Source: Proteobacteria bacterium ST_bin11 (GTDB lineage Bacteria > Pseudomonadota > Gammaproteobacteria > Methylococcales > Methylomonadaceae). Taken from it: a DNA stretch of 42,450 bases. Of the stretch, positions 15,883 through 24,481 are shown piece by piece. Position 1 is the first letter of the stretch. Each line of letters opens with the position of its first letter. The stretch covers positions 25,379-67,828 of the forward strand of contig MSXO01000024.1 in NCBI GenBank assembly GCA_002083615.1, given 5' to 3'. A program made the position numbers and the translations under genes. Below the pieces are notes generated by a model that worked only from the letters and a program-made list of their open reading frames with translations, searched no databases and was not told the DNA's origin.

Positions 15883-18678
15883 ATGAAAGCCAAACTTGCC
15901 ACATTTTTCACCTTGGTGCTGCTGGTTGTTATCAACCTGGGTATCTGGTCTTACGTCAATAACCCTTTAAAGCTGCCATCCTGGAGCGATACCATGATGG
16001 GGGTGACCTTTAATCCAAAAGGTCGCGATTTCAACCCCGTCGATGCAGTATTTCCAACTAGGGAACAAATTCAAGCAGATCTGGAGCTGTTGTCCGGTAA
16101 GGCCCATTCCATAAGAACCTACACCGCGTTGGAAGGTATGGAAGTTGTGCCTGAGTTGACAGCCAAGAATGCTATCAACTTGGCGATGGGCTGCTGGGTG
16201 GATTTGGTCGACGACAGCACGGATGACGATCCGCAAAAGAAGTTGGAGATTACTCAGAAGCGGTTGGATAAAAATCAGCGCGAAGTCGAAAGCCTGATCA
16301 ATCTAACTAATCAGTATCCCAAAACCATTGTCCGCACACTGGTAGGTAACGAATCCTTATTGCGATACAGAAATAAAGTCAGCGGCCCCATTGCACAGAA
16401 GGTTAGGCAGGAGTTTTCCGGTTCTATGAGCGAACCGGATCTGCAACTGAAAATTGAGTCCGAGGTTAAAGCCGAGGTTGCCGGCAAGGCCAATGAGCTG
16501 ATCGAATACATTCGTGAAGTTAAGAAACGGAGTTGGAAACCCGTCAGTACTGCCGAGACTTGGGACATCTGGGTCGCCAATCCGGCGTTGGCAGCGGAAG
16601 TAGACTACATCGCCGTCCACATTCTGCCTTACTGGGAAGGCGTGCCGGTTGACTTGCCACAGGGCGCGGAAGGTGAAAACGCGGTCGAGTATGTGTTCAA
16701 GCGTTATTACGAATTGCAACAGTTGTATCCCAACAAAACCATCGTGATAACCGAGGTGGGTTGGCCGTCAGACGGTCCGCCGCAAAAAGCCGCCAGCGCA
16801 TCATTGGCGAATCAAGCCAAATTCTTACGGGAGTTTCTGAATCGTGCAACGGCGGAAAACGTGATTTATTACGTCGTTGAAGCGTTTGATCAACCTTGGA
16901 AAATCCAGCTGGAGGGTACCGCTGGTGCCTACTGGGGCCTGTTCAATGCTGACCGCCAGCCCAAGTTTCCAATGGAAGGCGATGTATTGGCGAATCCAAC
17001 CTGGCGCAATTGGGCCAGCGGCGCAGCGGTACTCAGTATTATTTTGATGGCGGCATTCTTGTTTACACGCAAGAGCTTAAAACTGCCGGGTAAATTCTTC
17101 TTCGGCATCGTCGCCAACTTGGCCGCATCGGTCTTGTTTTGGTCGGCGTCGATTGCCGCTGCGCAATACCAAACCAGTTTTTCGGTGGTGTTCTGGGCGA
17201 TTTTGCTGATGATGCAGGCCATGGCTATTCTGGTGTTGTTGACCGAGAGCTTGGAGATCTCCGAAGTCATTTGGCATAGAAAAGGCCGGCGGACCTTTAC
17301 GCCATTAACGCCTTCAGCGGATTTTCGTTATCCCAAAGTCTCCATCCATTTGCCGATTCATAACGAGCCGCCGGAAATGGTGCGCAAGACGCTGAATGCC
17401 TTGGCCAAGGTCGATTACCCGAATTTCGAAGTGTTGGTGATGGATAACAACACCAAAGATCCGACGGTATGGCAACCGGTACGCGACGACTGTGATCGCT
17501 TAGGTGCTAGATTCCGCTTCTTTCATTTGGATAACTGGCCTGGTTACAAGGCGGGTGCGATCAATTATGCCCTGACCAACACCGCCGAAGACGCCGAAAT
17601 CATCGCGGTGATCGATAGCGATTACATCTTGAATCCGGATTGGTTGAAAGCGATGGTGCCGTATTTCGATCAGGAAAATGTTGGCTTTGTGCAATCGCCA
17701 CAGGATTATCGCGACGCCAACCAAGGTGCATTTAAGGATATTTGTTACTGGGAGTATGCCGGTTTCTTCAATATCGGTATGGTGCAGCGCAACGAATTCA
17801 ACGCGATTATCCAGCACGGTACTATGACCATGGTCCGCAAATCGGCATTCGATAAAGTCGGCCCATGGGGCGAATGGTGCATCTGTGAGGACAGCGAATT
17901 GGGCTTGCGTTTGTACGAAGCCGGTTACGACTCGGTGTACTGCAAAGAGTCCTTTGGTCGCGGTCTGATGCCGGACACCTTCTCTGGCTATATGACGCAG
18001 CGTTTCCGTTGGGTGTACGGTGCAATGCAGATCATCAAAAAGCATTGGCGGCATTTTCTGCCGAACAAAAAATCCTCGCTTACCTCCGCGCAGCGCTACT
18101 ACTTCGTGGCCGGCTGGTTGCCTTGGTTTTCGGATGCTTTGGCTTTGATATTTACCGGAACCAGCTTGGTACTCACGGCATTGATCGTCTCGGACCCGAT
18201 CCACAGCGAATTACCGGTAAACGCCTTCTTGTTGCCGACCATCGGGTTATTCGCATTTAAGATTTTGCGGGGCTTATGGTTGTACAAGGCGCGGGTGGCG
18301 TGTTCAATGGTGCATGCCTTGGGTGCGGCGTTGGCGGGTTTGTCGCTGACGCATACGGTGGCGCGCGGTACCCTGCAGGGCTTATTTACCTCCGGCAAAC
18401 CTTTCATGCGTACACCGAAATACGAGCAGCAAGGACCCTTGGTCGCTGGTTTGCTGATCATTTGGCAAGAGTTGCTGTTGTTGGCCTTGCTAGTTGCCGG
18501 TATATTGGCGATGCGCTCCATCGAGCATTTCGACAACTTGAGTGGCCGGCTGTGGATGGCAGTATTGGCCGTGCAGTCTGTGCCTTATGTCGCGACTCTG
18601 TTGACGATCCTTATCAGCGTTGCGCCTAACTATTTTCCGGGCAAAAAGCTCTCCGCCGACGAGTTGGATGCGGACTAA
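15883..18678 (+). CDS. Membrane GH17-GT2 beta-glucan synthase (NdvB-like)
   Basis: A 931-aa inner-membrane enzyme. It has an N-terminal membrane segment (about 5-25), a periplasmic GH17 domain (about 40-365), membrane helices (about 375-455), a cytoplasmic family-2 glycosyltransferase domain (about 475-715) and several C-terminal helices. Both GH17 glutamates are in place (VGNES Glu157 and ITEVGWPS Glu291). The GT2 domain has DSD at 578-580, a CEDSELGLR acid motif and QRFRW at 706-710. Proteins with this architecture make beta-1,3 or mixed beta-glucans, as in the cyclic periplasmic glucans of Pseudomonas ndvB; product and cyclisation here are inferred. A long structured leader precedes it and an intrinsic terminator follows. 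Confidence 0.88.
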   Translation: MKAKLATFFTLVLLVVINLGIWSYVNNPLKLPSWSDTMMGVTFNPKGRDFNPVDAVFPTREQIQADLELLSGKAHSIRTYTALEGMEVVPELTAKNAINLAMGCWVDLVDDSTDDDPQKKLEITQKRLDKNQREVESLINLTNQYPKTIVRTLVGNESLLRYRNKVSGPIAQKVRQEFSGSMSEPDLQLKIESEVKAEVAGKANELIEYIREVKKRSWKPVSTAETWDIWVANPALAAEVDYIAVHILPYWEGVPVDLPQGAEGENAVEYVFKRYYELQQLYPNKTIVITEVGWPSDGPPQKAASASLANQAKFLREFLNRATAENVIYYVVEAFDQPWKIQLEGTAGAYWGLFNADRQPKFPMEGDVLANPTWRNWASGAAVLSIILMAAFLFTRKSLKLPGKFFFGIVANLAASVLFWSASIAAAQYQTSFSVVFWAILLMMQAMAILVLLTESLEISEVIWHRKGRRTFTPLTPSADFRYPKVSIHLPIHNEPPEMVRKTLNALAKVDYPNFEVLVMDNNTKDPTVWQPVRDDCDRLGARFRFFHLDNWPGYKAGAINYALTNTAEDAEIIAVIDSDYILNPDWLKAMVPYFDQENVGFVQSPQDYRDANQGAFKDICYWEYAGFFNIGMVQRNEFNAIIQHGTMTMVRKSAFDKVGPWGEWCICEDSELGLRLYEAGYDSVYCKESFGRGLMPDTFSGYMTQRFRWVYGAMQIIKKHWRHFLPNKKSSLTSAQRYYFVAGWLPWFSDALALIFTGTSLVLTALIVSDPIHSELPVNAFLLPTIGLFAFKILRGLWLYKARVACSMVHALGAALAGLSLTHTVARGTLQGLFTSGKPFMRTPKYEQQGPLVAGLLIIWQELLLLALLVAGILAMRSIEHFDNLSGRLWMAVLAVQSVPYVATLLTILISVAPNYFPGKKLSADELDAD

Positions 18679-18773
18679 ATAGAACCTTTCGGCCCTGGTC
18701 CGAACCCTTTTTAGCGAAGAAGTTCTCAAGGGTGTTTCTGGTAAATTGTTGTTTGTGTGTTTTAGCAAACTTG

Positions 18774-18800
18774 AACGGGACCCTATAGGTCCCGTTTTTT
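18774..18800 (+). terminator. Rho-independent terminator after the glucan synthase
   Basis: CGGGACC (18776-18782), loop CTATA, GGTCCCG (18788-18794), then six T. This is a classic intrinsic terminator about 100 bp after the glucan synthase stop codon, so the next gene has its own promoter. Confidence 0.88.
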
Positions 18801-18943
18801 ATGCGGACTCAATTTAGCCGACAAATTGATTATTCCGACTCGTTTAGGGGCTTTCGGGTTACGATTAGACTGAATTTGCGACGATGCGATTCTGGCAATA
18901 TGATGCGCCGTTAAGCGTAAACACCTGAGTGAATTTAGAGACT

Positions 18944-20188
18944 ATGATGAAACTTCTTATCCCATTAGCGATTATCATTTCCTTGGCTTCCAGCGGCTGT
19001 TCTAGCAATTTGCCCGCAGCCAAGCAAGAAAATCAATCAGCAATGCATCAACAGCATGCAGACAAAAAAGCGTATTGCACTGATTTAAAAACAAACCCGA
19101 AGATCGAGTGTTCCGAGACGGTAACCGCGACTTTTGACGATAAGGGTACACTCTGGCTGGCTTGGGTAGTCCGCGATCAAATCTATGTACAATCGTCGAC
19201 CGATAAAGGCCAGAGCTTTTCTGCGCCGATTGTCGTGAATACCGCGCCGGAAGCTATTGCGGCGCGCGGCGAATATCGGCCAAAAATCAAACTCGACGGG
19301 CAAGGCAGCATCTATCTGACTTGGACACACAACTTGGAAAAGCGCCACACCGGCCATATTCGTTTTAGTCGCTCAACGGACGGCGGCAAAAGTTTTTCCC
19401 CGCCGGTCACGGTCAACGACAATCTTGATGTGATTGGTCACCGCTTCGATGCATTGGCGCTTGGGAAGAATGGCGAGATTTTCGTCGCTTGGCTGGATGC
19501 GCGTGACAAGGAAAAAGCCAAGGCAGCCAAACAAGAGTTCAGCGGTACTGCGGTTTATTACACCTGGTCGGATGATGGCGGCAAAAGTTTCTACCCCAAC
19601 AAGGTCGTCGCGCCGCATAGCTGTGAATGCTGCCGATTGGGTGTAGAGATCGATGTCGATAATTTACCGGTGGTGCTCTGGCGGCATGTCTATGACGGCA
19701 ATATTCGCGATCATGCCTTGGTAAAATTTAAGGATTGGCAGTCACCGGGAGAGGTGAGACGTGTCAGTGAAGAAAACTGGAAAATCGATGCGTGTCCCCA
19801 TCACGGTCCGGCTTTATCGATTGCCGACAATGGAATTTACCATGCGGTCTGGTTTAGCGGAGCTGCGGATAAGCAAGGTTTGTTTTACGGCCATTCTAAA
19901 GATGGCGGCCTAAGCTATTCGCCTGCTCTTCGTTTCGGCAATCAAGGTGCCAAACATCCCAACGTGTTGGCGGGGGGCGAGCAAGTAGCAGTGCTCTGGT
20001 CAGAATTCGATGGTAGCTATAATCTATTGCAGTTAATCAAGTCTACTGATGGCGGCCTCAGTTGGTCTCAGCCTGAAGTAGTTGGTAAAACGACGGAGAG
20101 CGTTGACGATGCGTTCTTATTGAGCGATGGCGATACGGTTTATCTGTCCTGGCAAACTGGGCAGGGCTATCAATTCAAGCCTATTTGA
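18944..20188 (+). CDS. Sialidase-fold (BNR/Asp-box) lipoprotein with Cys/His motifs
   Basis: A 414-aa protein (ATG 18944, with a GAG-type ribosome site a few nt upstream; GTG 18929 is possible). It begins with a hydrophobic signal ending SLASSGC, consistent with lipoprotein export. Five Asp-box-like repeats (SSTDKGQSF, SRSTDGGKSF, WSDDGGKSF, HSKDGGLSY, KSTDGGLSW) predict a six-bladed propeller. Unusually it carries HSCECCR (Cys227, 229, 230) and CPHHG (Cys284), which look like ligands for a metal or cofactor. True sialidase activity is doubtful: no clear arginine triad is evident by eye. It lies downstream of a terminator, so it is a separate unit from the glucan synthase. Confidence 0.72.
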   Translation: MMKLLIPLAIIISLASSGCSSNLPAAKQENQSAMHQQHADKKAYCTDLKTNPKIECSETVTATFDDKGTLWLAWVVRDQIYVQSSTDKGQSFSAPIVVNTAPEAIAARGEYRPKIKLDGQGSIYLTWTHNLEKRHTGHIRFSRSTDGGKSFSPPVTVNDNLDVIGHRFDALALGKNGEIFVAWLDARDKEKAKAAKQEFSGTAVYYTWSDDGGKSFYPNKVVAPHSCECCRLGVEIDVDNLPVVLWRHVYDGNIRDHALVKFKDWQSPGEVRRVSEENWKIDACPHHGPALSIADNGIYHAVWFSGAADKQGLFYGHSKDGGLSYSPALRFGNQGAKHPNVLAGGEQVAVLWSEFDGSYNLLQLIKSTDGGLSWSQPEVVGKTTESVDDAFLLSDGDTVYLSWQTGQGYQFKPI

Positions 20189-20202
20189 GGGTTTATCGAA
20201 GA

Positions 20203-20227
20203 CCATCCCGCTAGTGCGGCGGGATGG
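20203..20227. terminator. Hairpin between the convergent lipoprotein and purC genes
   Basis: CCATCCCGC (20203-20211) and GCGGGATGG (20219-20227) form a perfect 9-bp stem with a 7-nt loop between two converging genes. The U-tract is weak on either strand, so this is probably a shared bidirectional terminator of modest strength. Confidence 0.6.
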
Positions 20228-20244
20228 CAAGTTGGATAATCGGT

Positions 20245-21141
20245 TCAATTTCCAATCAGTTTCAGCTCGGCTTCCCGGTATTTCTCCGCGCATTTTCTAC
20301 TGACTTCTTCCGGCAATTTCGGGCCGGGCGCGGTTTTGTTCCAATCCAAGGTTTCCAGATAGTCGCGCAGATATTGCTTGTCAAAGCTGGGAGGGCTAAC
20401 GCCGACCTGGTAATGTTCAACCGGCCAGAACCGCGAGGAATCGGGGGTCAACGCTTCGTCGATCAGATATAGTTTGCCGTTTTCATCCAGACCGAATTCG
20501 AATTTAGTATCGGCGATGATGATGCCGCGCTCGCGGGCGTACTCAGCAGCGGTGGTGTAGAGCCGCAGGCTGGCGTCGCGCACTTTACTCGCCAGTTCCT
20601 CGCCCATGAGTGCTACCGTTTCGGCGAAGCTGATGTTTTCGTCGTGGGTACCCATTTCGGCCTTGCTGGACGGTGTGTAAATCGGCTGTGGCAGTTGTTG
20701 CGCTTGTTGTAAGCCGACAGGCAGTTCGATACCACATACCGAGCCACTGCTTTGATAGTCTTTCCAGCCGGAACCAATCAAATAGCCGCGCACGATCGCT
20801 TCCACCGGCAAAGGTTTCAGGCGTTTGACGATGATGGCCCGGCCTTCGACTTGTGCTCTTAAATCTGGGTCCGGAATGACATCCGCCAGCGCCAAGTCAT
20901 CGCTCAAATGATTGGGAATCACATCCGCCATTTTTTCGAACCAAAAATTACTCACCCGGGTCAACACGCGCCCTTTACCCGGAATCGGGTCGGGCATGAT
21001 CACGTCGAATGCCGACATCCGGTCGGAGGTGACGATCAGTAAATGTTTGTCGTCAATTTCGTACATGTCGCGGACTTTGCCGCGGCCGAGCAATTTCAAA
21101 TGCGGTAGGGAAGATTCGTAAAGTGCGGCGGGGGCATTCAT
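20245..21141 (-). CDS. purC: Phosphoribosylaminoimidazole-succinocarboxamide synthase
   Basis: PurC (SAICAR synthetase) ligates aspartate to CAIR with ATP in purine synthesis. The 298-aa protein shows GRGKVRDMYEIDDKHLLIVTSDRMSAFDV split over the N-terminus, the VEAIVRGYLIGSGWKDY segment, and the C-terminal LIDEALTPDSSRFW motif. It is the longer form found in many beta- and gammaproteobacteria rather than the roughly 240-aa E. coli type. It stands alone on the minus strand, divergent from djlA. Confidence 0.97.
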   Translation of the reverse strand: MNAPAALYESSLPHLKLLGRGKVRDMYEIDDKHLLIVTSDRMSAFDVIMPDPIPGKGRVLTRVSNFWFEKMADVIPNHLSDDLALADVIPDPDLRAQVEGRAIIVKRLKPLPVEAIVRGYLIGSGWKDYQSSGSVCGIELPVGLQQAQQLPQPIYTPSSKAEMGTHDENISFAETVALMGEELASKVRDASLRLYTTAAEYARERGIIIADTKFEFGLDENGKLYLIDEALTPDSSRFWPVEHYQVGVSPPSFDKQYLRDYLETLDWNKTAPGPKLPEEVSRKCAEKYREAELKLIGN

Positions 21142-21210
21142 AATACGGGTGTGGAGTCAGTGGAAAGTGACTGTAATTTTATCATTAAACCTGTTGAGGG
21201 TAGGAAGCGC

Positions 21211-22014
21211 ATGAGTTGGCTGGGCAAGTTGGTGGGTGGAGCGTTTGGATTTATGTTGGGCGGGCCGCTGGGCGCTATTTTCGGTGCATCGGTAGGGCAT
21301 CAGTTCGATGCAGGTTTGGATGGGATAGCGGGTGAATCGATTAACCCAGGTGATCCGCAACGTGTGCAAATGGCATTTTTCACAGCAACCTTTGCGGTAA
21401 TGGGCCATGTTGCCAAAGCGGATGGCCGGGTTTCCAACGAGGAAATCGGCTTGGCCAAACGAGTGATGGATAATATGGAACTCAGCCCCGAACTGCGTGA
21501 GGCTGCTATTCGACTGTTTCAACAGGGCAAGCAGGTCGATTTTCCGCTGACCGACGTGCTGCGGCAATTTCGCTTGGAATGCCATCGCCGGACACATCTG
21601 GTGCGGATGTTCGTGGAGATTCAGATTCAAGCAGCATTTGCCGACGGTGTTTACGATGCCAAGGAAGAAATCCTATTGCTGGACATTTGCGCGCAATTGG
21701 GCCTGTCGCGTTTCGAATACCAGGTCATTAAGGGGCAAGTGCAGGCGCAACATCGTTTTCAGCAGTCGAGCGAACAGTTTCATACGTCTAAATCCGGCTT
21801 ATCGAAATTGGATGATGCCTACGCTGTCTTGGGTGTCACTGCGACGGATGACAACGCGGCAGTGAAAAAAGCCTATCGGCGACTGATGAGTCAGCACCAT
21901 CCGGACAAACTGGTGGCGAAAGGCTTACCCGAGGAAATGATGCAGATGGCTAAGCAAAAGACTCAGCAAATCAGGAAGGCTTACGAGACGGTACGCGAAA
22001 CAAGGGGCTTTTAA
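21211..22014 (+). CDS. djlA: DjlA-like membrane-anchored J-domain protein
   Basis: DjlA is a type III inner-membrane DnaJ homologue that stimulates DnaK. The N-terminus has a Gly-rich membrane segment (MSWLGKLVGGAFGFMLGG), followed by a TerB-like helical domain (about residues 45-165) and a C-terminal J domain (about 200-265) with the diagnostic HPD in SQHHPDKL. ATG 21211 (267 aa, purine-rich AGGAAG just upstream) is preferred because DjlA proteins start at this membrane motif; the frame is open 20 codons further up. Confidence 0.93.
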   Translation: MSWLGKLVGGAFGFMLGGPLGAIFGASVGHQFDAGLDGIAGESINPGDPQRVQMAFFTATFAVMGHVAKADGRVSNEEIGLAKRVMDNMELSPELREAAIRLFQQGKQVDFPLTDVLRQFRLECHRRTHLVRMFVEIQIQAAFADGVYDAKEEILLLDICAQLGLSRFEYQVIKGQVQAQHRFQQSSEQFHTSKSGLSKLDDAYAVLGVTATDDNAAVKKAYRRLMSQHHPDKLVAKGLPEEMMQMAKQKTQQIRKAYETVRETRGF

Positions 22015-22049
22015 AAAGGGCCCGCCAACCCCCAAGGGGGCTAACGGGC
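22013..22049 (-). terminator. Rho-independent terminator for the small membrane-protein gene
   Basis: Read on the minus strand, GCCCG (22049-22045) and CGGGC (22024-22020) enclose an inner CCCCC/GGGGG stem, followed immediately by CCTTTTT. This is a good terminator for the gene at 22099-22260, and the hairpin also ends djlA on the other strand. Confidence 0.75.
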
Positions 22050-22098
22050 TTGAGATAAACAGAGTTACTGCTTAACAACGAGGGAGGTACAACAAAAC

Positions 22099-22260
22099 TT
22101 AAGCTCGGAACGAGTCGCTAAAATCCAGATTGCTGGCAATAGTGGCTGCGCCGAATAGCATAGTGGAGATGATGAACTCGCCAGACATAAACCCAAACAC
22201 GCCAGTGGTGAAAAACAGGCCGGTTAGTACGTCTCTATAAAGATTGTTCGATTTGTTCAT
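22099..22260 (-). CDS. Small hypothetical membrane protein (53 aa)
   Basis: I do not recognise the family. The ATG at 22260 has an excellent AGGAG 6 nt upstream and gives a 53-aa product with one long hydrophobic stretch, about residues 10-42 (LTGLFFTTGVFGFMSG and on), enough for one or two membrane helices, and a polar tail. The open frame continues upstream to 22395, but that part has no good ribosome site and an AT-rich composition typical of promoter DNA. An intrinsic terminator follows, so it is an independent monocistronic unit. Confidence 0.65.
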   Translation of the reverse strand: MNKSNNLYRDVLTGLFFTTGVFGFMSGEFIISTMLFGAATIASNLDFSDSFRA

Positions 22261-22417
22261 TTTTGCTCCTAGACTGAATACAGTCGATACCAATGAAGAC
22301 GACTTCACTATAAACTCTATTTTTTTATTTACAATGCTGGCGTTGGTGGATGATTTGTTTCTATATGAGAAACAAAAATGCAATAAAGCTGTCATCTAAG
22401 GCTGTTATAAGCCCTTT

Positions 22418-22978
22418 TTACTCGAGGAATGCGCTAAGTGCGGTCAGATTGATTTTGGGTAACTTGACGGTTAGCCGTACCGAATCGGAAAAATCCTGAG
22501 CGATAATGCCGCCGTCCAGTTTTTTAAGCTGGTATTCCAGAGCTTGCAGTCGTTGGTAATGCAGATTTAATGTCAATTCGACAAATTCAATGTATTCCAC
22601 GATTTCGGCGGCCTCGATTACTTGCTTGGCGATATTGCCGTAAGCGCGGGTCAAGCCGCCCGCACCCAGTTTCACCCCGCCGAAATAACGAATCACCGCT
22701 ACGACTAGATTGATTAACTGCTTGCCTTCCAGATGCTGGAAGATCGGTTTGCCGGCGGTGCCGCTAGGTTCGCCGGCATCGTGAAAGCGGCAAATCAGAC
22801 CATCCGGCGATTGGATGCGATAAGCGTAAACAATATGGCTGGCATCCGGATAGCGTTGATGAAATTCTCGCAGCAAGAGCAAGGCTTCGCGTTCTGTCTG
22901 GCAAGGGCTGATAATGCCGATGAAGCGGGATTTCTTGATGGTTTCTTCGACTTCACAGGTCTTTACGACGACTCGCAC
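22418..22978 (-). CDS. YigZ / IMPACT-family protein
   Basis: A 186-aa member of the UPF0029/IMPACT family. Its first domain shows KKSRFIGIISPC, the central DAGEPSGTAGKPI motif and VVAVIRYFGGVKLGAGGLTRAYG; a short C-terminal ferredoxin-like domain follows. Eukaryotic IMPACT inhibits Gcn2; the bacterial role is not settled, though binding to translation components has been proposed. The start is GTG at 22978, 1 bp after the stop codon of the ABC ATPase, so it is probably co-transcribed with the transporter. Confidence 0.9.
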   Translation of the reverse strand: MRVVVKTCEVEETIKKSRFIGIISPCQTEREALLLLREFHQRYPDASHIVYAYRIQSPDGLICRFHDAGEPSGTAGKPIFQHLEGKQLINLVVAVIRYFGGVKLGAGGLTRAYGNIAKQVIEAAEIVEYIEFVELTLNLHYQRLQALEYQLKKLDGGIIAQDFSDSVRLTVKLPKINLTALSAFLE

Positions 22979-22979
22979 C

Positions 22980-23723
22980 TTACAATAGCCCGTTAATCGC
23001 CAGATGCTGGCTCAGCAGCCGCTCACGAAACGCCTCGACTTGTGCTTCGTCGTTACGCAGTTCGCGCGGAATGTTTACCGGAATATCGCTGACGATTCGC
23101 ATCGGCGGCGGCGACAGGAAAATCAAGCGGTCTGCCAAGGCAATTGCTTCGCGTAGATCGTGACTGACGAACAATACCGTATGCGGCCGCTGCTGCCACA
23201 GCGAATACAACAGATTTCTTACCTGCCGGGCGCTGGGTGCATCCAGCGAGACAAAGGGCTCGTCCATTAACAGAATGTCGGGATTGATGGCAAAAGCGCG
23301 GATGATCGCCACTCGCCGCTGCATGCCCAGCGACAAGCGTTCTGGATAAACTTGCTGCACATCACTCAACTGCATATCAGCTAATAGTGAGTCGATCAAG
23401 GCGCCAGGCGGCGTTTGCGAAAATACGACTTCGATATTTTGGCGGACCGTATACCAGGGCAATAGCCTGGGGTTCTGAAACACATAACCGATCTTGGCGG
23501 TTGCCGCTTGGCTTCCGATACAGATTTGTCCCTGATAATGACTATCCAGCCCGGCGATCATATTCAACAATGTGGTTTTGCCACAGCCGGACGGACCGAG
23601 CAGGCAGACGAATTCGTTACGCCCCACGCCGAGTTGTAAGTCGGCAATCGCCTGGTGGTGGCGGTCGTCGACATGCCGGGAGCGATAAGTCTTATCCTGG
23701 ATGCTGATGGTAATATCGTTCAT
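22980..23723 (-). CDS. ABC transporter ATP-binding protein (SsuB/TauB/NrtD type)
   Basis: The 247-aa ATPase of a three-gene importer. Walker A is GPSGCGKTTLL, Walker B is LLMDEPFVSLD and the switch His is in FVSHDL. The signature is LSLGMQRRV, not canonical LSGGQ: the third residue is Leu. Such SLGM-type signatures occur in this subfamily, so activity is still expected. The ATG at 23723 overlaps the permease stop (ATGA); a start at 23771 would lie inside the permease gene. Confidence 0.9.
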   Translation of the reverse strand: MNDITISIQDKTYRSRHVDDRHHQAIADLQLGVGRNEFVCLLGPSGCGKTTLLNMIAGLDSHYQGQICIGSQAATAKIGYVFQNPRLLPWYTVRQNIEVVFSQTPPGALIDSLLADMQLSDVQQVYPERLSLGMQRRVAIIRAFAINPDILLMDEPFVSLDAPSARQVRNLLYSLWQQRPHTVLFVSHDLREAIALADRLIFLSPPPMRIVSDIPVNIPRELRNDEAQVEAFRERLLSQHLAINGLL

Positions 23724-24481
23724 CGCCGCCACCGTAAGGCTTTGCGATCTAGTGGTCGCAGTAACTGCCATTCGATTAGTTGGATGACCGCGACGAAGGC
23801 AAAGGTATAAGCCAGCAGGCTGGCGACATCGAACAATTGAAAGAACAGATGCAGCTGATAGCCCATGCCGTTGCTGCGGCCGAGCAGTTCCACCACCAAA
23901 ATAATTTTCCAGATCAACGCCAAACCGGAGCGGGTGGCGGCCATTACAAACGGGTGCAACTGCGGCCAGATCACATGGCGGAAAGTTTTCTTACGGTCGA
24001 AACGGTAGCTTTCCGCCATTTCCAATAAGTCCTTGTCCAGCGCCCGCGTACCCTCGCGAATAGTGACAATTACATTCGGTAGCTTATTGATCACCACCGC
24101 CAGAATCGCCGCCGATTCCGCCAGCCCGAACCAGACGTAACAGAGGATGATGGTGACCAGCGCTGGGATATTCAAAAATATCACCAGCCAGTGGTCGAAG
24201 AACGCGTCCAGGGTTTTATTGTTACCCAACGCCACCCCTATCGCACAGCCCAAGACCATCGCAATCGAGAAACTGACCACCAGCCGCAGCAGTGTTACGC
24301 CTAAATGGTAAGGCAGTTCGCCGGATTGAGTCGCTTGCCAAAATACCTGGGCGACCTGGACCGGATAGGGCAGTGTGTGGCTGTTGATTAAGCCTGCCGC
24401 CAGCTGCCAGATGCCCAGCAGCACTAACAGCGATAGCAGTGTGATGGCAGAGTGGTTAAGTTTAAAAGAGCCCTTCAACAT
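23720..24481 (-). CDS. ABC transporter permease (SsuC/TauC type)
   Basis: A 253-aa inner-membrane permease with about six hydrophobic segments. The cytoplasmic coupling loop has the EAA-like sequence EMAESYRFDRKKTFRHVIWPQLHPFVMAATRSGL, here given in shortened form as the region at about residues 155-188. ATG 24481 overlaps the stop of the binding-protein gene (TGATG). The substrate cannot be read from sequence; relatives import sulfonates, taurine, nitrate, bicarbonate or thiamine precursors. Confidence 0.9.
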   Translation of the reverse strand: MLKGSFKLNHSAITLLSLLVLLGIWQLAAGLINSHTLPYPVQVAQVFWQATQSGELPYHLGVTLLRLVVSFSIAMVLGCAIGVALGNNKTLDAFFDHWLVIFLNIPALVTIILCYVWFGLAESAAILAVVINKLPNVIVTIREGTRALDKDLLEMAESYRFDRKKTFRHVIWPQLHPFVMAATRSGLALIWKIILVVELLGRSNGMGYQLHLFFQLFDVASLLAYTFAFVAVIQLIEWQLLRPLDRKALRWRR

